Below the pieces are notes generated by a model. That model was not told the DNA's origin. It saw only the letters and a program-made list of their open reading frames with translations, and ran no database searches. A DNA stretch of 9,399 nucleotides from an uncultured Verrucomicrobiales bacterium. GTDB taxonomy: Bacteria > Verrucomicrobiota > Verrucomicrobiia > Verrucomicrobiales > Akkermansiaceae. Shown one piece after another: positions 6,201 through 9,399 of the stretch. Position 1 is the stretch's first letter. The number at the start of each line of letters is the position of its first letter. Position numbers and translations under genes: made by a program. The stretch is from the NCBI GenBank assembly GCA_937905985.1, contig CALCWC010000133.1, forward strand, positions 1 through 9,399. The letters run 5' to 3'.

Positions 6201-7804
6201 CCAAGCTGCGCACCTTCGCCACCGTGGCGGAGGCGGAGTGCGACGCCATGCTGAACAACCGCAACCTGCTGTGCCTGCTGCTCGGCAAGCGCGGCGGCCC
6301 TGCGGACAAGGCGTTTCACGCCATGGAGAAGGAATCGCCGGACACCGTGGGCGAGTGGAACTTCGCGTTCTCCATCATGCCCTGCTACTGCGACGACGCG
6401 GGCAACTGGGAGCCGGAGGCGCGCCGCGTGCTGGACTTCACCGCGCCCGCGCTGGAGTTGCTGCCCGCGCAGGGCACGCCCGCCTGGGAGCGCGAGCTTT
6501 CCTTCGGCATCGGCCTGGAGCTGCCCACCACCGGGTTCGGCAACACCGCCAACGAAACCTCCGATAGACCCGTCAACGTGCTGCCGCGCTTCATTGCACC
6601 CTGCCAGGAGGTTTCCGACGCGCGCATCGCGGAGTTCTACGCCGCCGTGAAGGGCAAGGACGCCGCCAAGGTGGAGCGCATGCTCACGGAATCCCCCGCG
6701 CTCGCCAACTCGCCCCTCCAGATGGAGTACACCAACCCGCTGTTCGCCGCGCTCTTCACCTACAGCGCGCCCGTGGTGGAATCCCTGCTCAAGCACGGCG
6801 CCAATCCCAATGCGCTCAACAAAAACGGCGTCACCGTCCTGCACGCCTACACCTTCCTCCCGCCCGCTCCCGCCGTGCTCGCCGCCCTGCTCAAGCACGG
6901 CGCCAACCCCAACGCAGTCTCCTGCGACTTCTCGCACAACACCTTCACCTACCCCGTCTGCGTCTGCAAGGACGCGCGCGACCTGGAGACGCTTATCGCC
7001 GCAGGGGCGGATGTCACCAAGTGCGACGGCGGGGGCTACACCGCCCTTGCCATCAACAGCTATAACGCTTCCCTGGTGGACCTCCTCTGCGGCAAGTTCA
7101 AGGCGAACCCCAACCAGCGCGCGTACGACGGCACCCACCCCGTGGCGGGAAACTACATGGTGGCGCAGTATCCGGACGCTGTCGACAAGCTGCTGCACTA
7201 CGGCATGGACCCCTACGCGGCGGTTGTTGATGCCAGTGCCGCCAGTCCTAGGCCCATCGGCGCCACCAACCAGGTTCCCGGCGCGGATGCCCGCGCACAC
7301 CGTAGCGTCCCGGACAACAGGGCCGTCTTCGTCTACCTCCTTGCCTCTACCCCCAAATTCCGTGAGATGCTCGATGTCGTGGAGAAGCACCATGTCGATT
7401 TCTCACACAAGGATGTCGATGGGAACGAGATCCTCGGCCACCTCCTGGAGCGCGGCAAGGCGAGCGCATTCGAGTTCCTCGATGAGCTCATCAAGCACGG
7501 CGCGGACGTCCATGCCACCTTCAACGGCAAGCCGCTCCTCTACCACCTCGTGGATGCCTCCTACATGCACCAGCCCTCCATGAGCCAGATGAATAAGGAG
7601 CAGAAACAGGACACCCCGTACCGGGACCTCTTGCGCGCCCTGGATGCCCTGGTCGCCCATGGCCTGGACCCCTACCAGCCCTTCGGCGCCTTCCAGGACA
7701 TCTTCGAGTACGCCCAGTCGCGTTCCACGGAGCTCCCCCACGCCACCCCCGCCTTCAATGAGCTCCTGAAGCAATGGAAACAGGCACACCCCAAGGGGAA
7801 TTGA
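3269..7804 (+). CDS. Giant secreted mosaic protein with helical repeats, SHD1-like module and ankyrin repeats
   Basis: 1511 residues with no frameshift. The signal peptide (MKHHITPLLLALLTAPLLHA) has a clear cleavage site after Ala20. Residues about 30-620 are helical and unrecognised. TPR-like helices lie at about 631-745 and run into a Cys/His cluster (Cys737, Cys744, Cys750, Cys753, His756). Residues 843-895 resemble an SHD1 module: VEARILY (846-852), a short beta segment, then DLPSGDIANLKDW (881-893). Residues about 980-1060 vaguely recall a thioredoxin fold without CxxC. Ankyrin repeats begin near 1118 and are clear to about 1320, including LLKHGANPN at 1173-1181 and 1207-1215; degenerate units return at about 1377-1470. 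It is probably periplasmic or surface-exposed and acts by protein binding. It is the last gene of the operon, 13 bases after its neighbour, without a Shine-Dalgarno site. Leu and Val codon choice changes in the last 600 bases. Function unknown. Confidence 0.75.
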   Translation: MKHHITPLLLALLTAPLLHAQIDRPAPVPRQLTPREAEAREQAVQRTINSLSSRQLPPQTAKRLHDILIKPDPVRMEQALTAWLDELLGKELNSAVTDDSVVVLTCLMEQCQTSTAQKAALDHILARVRRCFSSPKPVDNRELQNLLNRVVRWEFSALPESMAIVDAINGAWPRSAEYFAYKLGAGTSLSLTNMLWSNPRGYAPFLLSLNNPVTNARTGNLLHDADTLERMARLNGVRHWRFPWGCDLPPAVDQALTLMAARRHADMPSPDAVKKLVESGKESPAGMRGFMPRCALGTDPGAVAWKPLSDPKASLFEMPDVSAVQLAQWKDSLLGPKTKLKDDFAALEGQLAALVKDKTLPALLVYSLVEDDLSLPDAGHRPWMDVDGYDSCSAVALFEVTADGVEVVIDEKGPHFSQNDPKLRAAYRSLNLALHRCVLRMALLERDGKTELLNKAADRLASDLNKSKAWPLLWNQYSLRGVSPRAFLRLIEGFKGRRSLLAAFPQVVGGGCEDVVSDLEGMGERLTPKRVAELLRDYWICYGVLKVTPQERDAAVKRFLEMERKYLDKPVAGTLPWLAGLQLPDALTDATSDAPEHYRRFARLRGLASVARAVDKGDLPAAKAMFRTMVPENDGTAWSYLGTRLAAARIARAEGREAEAARLEKDAVALTAYYIGIRGRTIHRRLAMFALMRQGLVQEAERLIALLPAHAGDTREGLAKAYAAKGMYGAAAFHMECLVHNALCQSAPSCTGCGTHRDVAAWRTAADLYRAAFFRKNGHPDWADKLEQAARKAQPKLAAAVDLSAPAVQEDCSLPQELRNNTSPFESPYYTWHLLGLYDGQGATTVEARILYAHLSEFSSSSNWVQLSLRSGRILCVGTNDLPSGDIANLKDWMQLNGLQQWHPGLTVSFFGKPLQMVQDKPFPLRARKPNGIRIVSGKRVVFLNMWGQRCSHYTEAMKQPDRDTLEKSMQPEHGPDTKLRTFATVAEAECDAMLNNRNLLCLLLGKRGGPADKAFHAMEKESPDTVGEWNFAFSIMPCYCDDAGNWEPEARRVLDFTAPALELLPAQGTPAWERELSFGIGLELPTTGFGNTANETSDRPVNVLPRFIAPCQEVSDARIAEFYAAVKGKDAAKVERMLTESPALANSPLQMEYTNPLFAALFTYSAPVVESLLKHGANPNALNKNGVTVLHAYTFLPPAPAVLAALLKHGANPNAVSCDFSHNTFTYPVCVCKDARDLETLIAAGADVTKCDGGGYTALAINSYNASLVDLLCGKFKANPNQRAYDGTHPVAGNYMVAQYPDAVDKLLHYGMDPYAAVVDASAASPRPIGATNQVPGADARAHRSVPDNRAVFVYLLASTPKFREMLDVVEKHHVDFSHKDVDGNEILGHLLERGKASAFEFLDELIKHGADVHATFNGKPLLYHLVDASYMHQPSMSQMNKEQKQDTPYRDLLRALDALVAHGLDPYQPFGAFQDIFEYAQSRSTELPHATPAFNELLKQWKQAHPKGN
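6785..6915 (+). repeat. Near-identical ankyrin-coding repeat (two copies)
   Basis: Two 29-base segments, 6785-6813 and 6887-6915, differ at two positions only, both third codon bases, and encode the same LLKHGANPN core. They are 102 bases (34 codons) apart, one ankyrin unit. The DNA-level identity points to a recent internal duplication or gene conversion rather than constraint on the protein alone. A related third copy with more changes begins near 7487. Confidence 0.7.
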
Positions 7805-7828
7805 TTTCGGATTTATCCGTCTTCGCGT

Positions 7829-7841
7829 GGCGCTTCGCGCC
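7829..7841 (+). repeat. Small GC-rich hairpin after the ankyrin gene
   Basis: GGCGC (7829-7833), TTC, GCGCC (7837-7841) form a perfect 5-bp stem. The surrounding bases (7836-7856) resemble 9358-9379 at the right end of the window, so this may be part of a dispersed intergenic repeat family. No role can be assigned. Confidence 0.35.
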
Positions 7842-7879
7842 CTTGCTACGCCGTGACAAGGGATTTGGGATTTAGGATA

Positions 7880-7925
7880 TGATGAGTTCGCCACGCCGCA
7901 TGGTGCGGCGAACTCATCAACTTTT
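7880..7925 (+). terminator. Intrinsic terminator of the five-gene operon
   Basis: A perfect 13-bp inverted repeat (7880-7892 with 7907-7919) encloses 14 bases and is followed after two bases by TTTT (7922-7925). The arm reads TGATGAGTTCGCC. On the - strand no T-run follows, so it is oriented to end + strand transcription. It lies 75 bases after the stop of the ankyrin gene. The T-tract is short, so termination may be partial. Confidence 0.7.
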
Positions 7926-7943
7926 CCCTCCGTCAAAAAGGGC

Positions 7944-7972
7944 TTGACCTTTCATGGCAGCAATGGTAGCTT
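7944..7972 (+). promoter_or_regulatory. Candidate sigma-70 promoter for the Abi-like gene
   Basis: TTGACC (7944-7949, 5/6 to the -35 consensus), a 17-base spacer and TAGCTT (7967-7972, 3/6) preceded by TGG (7964-7966), which gives the TGn of an extended -10. It lies just downstream of the operon terminator, which supports independent transcription of the Abi-like gene from about position 7979. The -10 is weak, hence moderate confidence. Confidence 0.45.
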
Positions 7973-7978
7973 CTTCTC

Positions 7979-8087
7979 ATCAAGTGGTGCTCCTACGGGA
8001 GGCGTTGTGTTGTAGCAGCGAAAAAGCCCACATATCCCGGCCCGGCGTGGGGAAACTCATTCCGGGCCACCAGTTTATCCGCAAGAC
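7979..8087 (+). promoter_or_regulatory. Structured leader upstream of the Abi-like gene, possible ncRNA
   Basis: About 109 bases without a convincing gene. Two strong hairpins are visible: CTCC-TACG-GGAG (7990-8001), a canonical cUACGg (UNCG-type) tetraloop on a 4-bp stem, and GGCCCGG (8039-8045) with CCGGGCC (8062-8068), a perfect 7-bp stem around a 16-base loop ending 19 bases before the ATG. A further 6-bp pairing, GGGCTT (7940-7945) with AAGCCC (8024-8029), could enclose the first hairpin if transcription starts further upstream. There is no Shine-Dalgarno site before 8088. Roles to consider are translational control of a toxic protein or a separate RNA partner of the Abi protein. Confidence 0.45.
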
Positions 8088-9137
8088 ATGCTTCCTCCAT
8101 TCAACAAGTCCCGCGATGAGCTGGTCTACATTCTGATTTCCCGCGGCATGCGCAGTGCCGCAGGATTGTCCGATGCCGAATTGCGGAACAGGATAAGCCG
8201 CGACCTAGCCGCAGTGAACTACTACCGCATGTCGGCGTACTGGTACCCATTCCGCAAACCGCTTCCTGCCGCGAACCTGCCCAAGCGCGCAAAATCATTC
8301 TTGCCCGGCACATGTTGGGAAACGGTTTGGGGCTACTACCAATTCGATGTCAATCTGCGCAATCTCCTTTTTGAAGCCATCGGCAGGATTGAGATTGCCC
8401 TGCGGGGCGCGGTTGCCGCTGTGCTGGCATCCAAGGTGCCGGAAAGCACCAATCCGCAAGTCGTCCTCTCCAGCTACAGGAATTCCTTCAAGGTGCCGCC
8501 GCGCGGGCGCAGCCACTCCTTGTTCGATGAAATGATGGACAAGGTGGACGCCTGCTATCATTCCAGCCGCAGCGAGGGTTCGCGCCATTATCTGGTCGGC
8601 AAGAAAATTGCCCACGCAAAGAACCTTCCGGTATGGGTCTTCATGGAATATGCCACCTTCGGCAATTTGAACACTCTCATTTCATCAGGGCTCGAGAGAA
8701 CCGATGTGGAGATAATCGCCAAGCGTTTCGGTTTCCTTTCCGGGGAATTCTTTGCATCCGCCGTTGCCCTGCTCCACCAGGTGCGCAACGAATGTGCACA
8801 CCAAGGCAGGATATGGAACAGAAAATGGGTCAAGAGGCCGAGGTTGTATGCCGCCACGCCCATCCTCAAATCTCCCGACCGCAGCGACTGGAAATACTCC
8901 ACACCCACCCATGATGTGTGGTTGCTGGCGGAAGATGATCCCGACATCCTGTTCCACTCCCCGGTTTGTACTGGCACAGCCTTGACCATCTGCCACCTCA
9001 TGTTGCGTGCCATTGTACCGCAATGCGGCTGGCGAGATCGCCTCATTGCCCTGTTCAGCACTTGCGGGTTGCCCGATATCCACTCTGAAGTGGGGTTCAC
9101 AACGCCAGACTGGCCGCATCATTCCCTTTGGGAATAA
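8088..9137 (+). CDS. Abi-like HEPN protein (AbiD/AbiF, Abi_2 family), abortive infection or toxin
   Basis: 349 residues, the usual length for the Abi_2 family. Family signatures appear in order: FNKSRDELVYILISRGM (5-21), the conserved VNYYRMSAYWYPFR (43-56), FDVNLRNLLFEAIGRIEIAL (86-105), LPVWVFMEYATFGNLNTL (180-197), the HEPN motif RNECAH (Arg233, Asn234, His238; Rx4H) and a C-terminal VGFTTPDW (335-342), like the GFP-x-W end of the family. HEPN proteins with this motif are metal-independent RNases; AbiD/AbiF members abort phage infection. The catalytic residues are intact, so it is probably active. It has its own candidate promoter after a terminator and a structured leader. Codon use is less GC-biased than in the operon upstream, as expected for a transferred defence gene. 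The start at 8088 agrees with the family N-terminus, though no ribosome site is visible. No other defence gene is seen nearby. Confidence 0.88.
   Translation: MLPPFNKSRDELVYILISRGMRSAAGLSDAELRNRISRDLAAVNYYRMSAYWYPFRKPLPAANLPKRAKSFLPGTCWETVWGYYQFDVNLRNLLFEAIGRIEIALRGAVAAVLASKVPESTNPQVVLSSYRNSFKVPPRGRSHSLFDEMMDKVDACYHSSRSEGSRHYLVGKKIAHAKNLPVWVFMEYATFGNLNTLISSGLERTDVEIIAKRFGFLSGEFFASAVALLHQVRNECAHQGRIWNRKWVKRPRLYAATPILKSPDRSDWKYSTPTHDVWLLAEDDPDILFHSPVCTGTALTICHLMLRAIVPQCGWRDRLIALFSTCGLPDIHSEVGFTTPDWPHHSLWE
9121..9135 (+). terminator. Small hairpin overlapping the Abi-like stop codon
   Basis: ATTCCC (9121-9126), TTT, GGGAAT (9130-9135) form a perfect 6-bp stem reaching the first base of the TAA stop. 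No T-run follows. A second weak hairpin, GGGC-TTTTT-GCCC (9174-9186), lies 37 bases after the stop. Either could contribute to 3' end formation, but neither is a clear intrinsic terminator. Confidence 0.25.
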
Positions 9138-9399
9138 TTACCACCTACGAACGCTTGAAAATTGGGAAAATTTGGGCTTTTTGCCCGGTAAAGGAGCGCA
9201 GTGTTATTAGTTCGCGGGTGTTATATTAGGCGGGGGATAGTAGGGTCGTGGGTATAGTGTAGAGCCGCGTTGCGCGTGTATAACATCGCGCTTGCTGCGC
9301 TCGTTATGCGGCGGCATTCGCCCGCCTACGCCGAAGGCTGCGGTGTGACGAGACCGCCGCGCCCTTTGCCACGCGCCACAGGCGCGCGAATTTCGGCAA
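9138..9399. other. Non-coding right end with short repeats and hairpins
   Basis: I see no gene in these 262 bases. Contents: an A-rich segment (9156-9173); GTGTTATTAG (9201-9210) repeated as GTGTTATATTAG (9218-9229), followed by GGGGGATAG (9232-9240), which recalls positions 144-160 before the sigma gene; ATAAC (9280-9284) facing GTTAT (9303-9307) around GC-rich sequence; and a perfect hairpin CGCGCC-ACA-GGCGCG (9372-9386). It could be the promoter and leader region of a gene to the right of the window, or repeat-rich intergenic DNA. Confidence 0.4.

Noticed and set aside
5513..7393. Long - strand open frame of 626 codons
   Set aside because: Complement of the ankyrin gene, with low-complexity composition and no recognisable motif; the + strand frame has a signal peptide and ankyrin units.
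7954..8136. 60-codon + strand frame before the Abi gene
   Set aside because: No ribosome site and no motif; it starts between the -35 and -10 of the candidate promoter and overlaps the Abi start out of frame. The structured leader explains the region better.
8088..9137. CRISPR effector (Cas13) because of the HEPN motif
   Set aside because: The length and signatures fit the Abi_2 family, only one RNxxxH motif is present, and no repeat-spacer array is seen in the window.
1..9399. CRISPR array, tRNA, rRNA or insertion sequence
   Set aside because: No regularly spaced direct repeats, cloverleaf, rRNA-like segment, transposase or terminal inverted repeats were found on either strand.

Overview
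The window is GC-rich, densely coded on the + strand only, and looks like a chromosomal segment from a bacterium of the PVC group, most likely Verrucomicrobiota. This placement is inference. It rests on the style of the ECF sigma factor, a giant secreted mosaic protein with what looks like an SHD1-type module, exported ankyrin repeats, and the near absence of Shine-Dalgarno sites. There is no rRNA or housekeeping marker to confirm it.

Layout. Positions 1-205 are non-coding: a GNRA-tetraloop hairpin (27-46), then an A-rich tract and a weak candidate promoter. Positions 206-7804 hold five genes packed as one apparent operon, with overlaps of 4 and 1 bases and then gaps of 4 and 13 bases. In order they encode an ECF-type sigma factor, a small single-pass membrane protein in the anti-sigma position, a secreted protein with two PDZ-like domains, a secreted FkpA/Mip-like protein whose FKBP domain has lost its ligand-binding residues, and a 1511-residue exported mosaic protein (alpha-helical/TPR-like body, Cys cluster, SHD1-like module, C-terminal ankyrin repeats). 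A strong stem-loop followed by T residues (7880-7925) closes the operon.

Positions 7926-8087 carry a candidate promoter and a structured leader. They precede an independent Abi-like HEPN protein (8088-9137, AbiD/AbiF, Abi_2 family), a probable abortive-infection or toxin-type RNase with lower GC-bias than its neighbours. Positions 9138-9399 are GC-rich and non-coding, with several small hairpins and a sequence motif resembling the region before the sigma gene.

How the genes may work together. The first five genes suggest a self-contained envelope-sensing unit: a sigma factor held by an inner-membrane partner, plus three exported proteins built from protein-interaction modules (PDZ, inactive FKBP, SHD1-like, ankyrin). 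I know of no named system with this gene set, so it is the main candidate for something undescribed. The functional link is inferred from gene order only. The Abi gene appears to be a separate, transferred defence gene.
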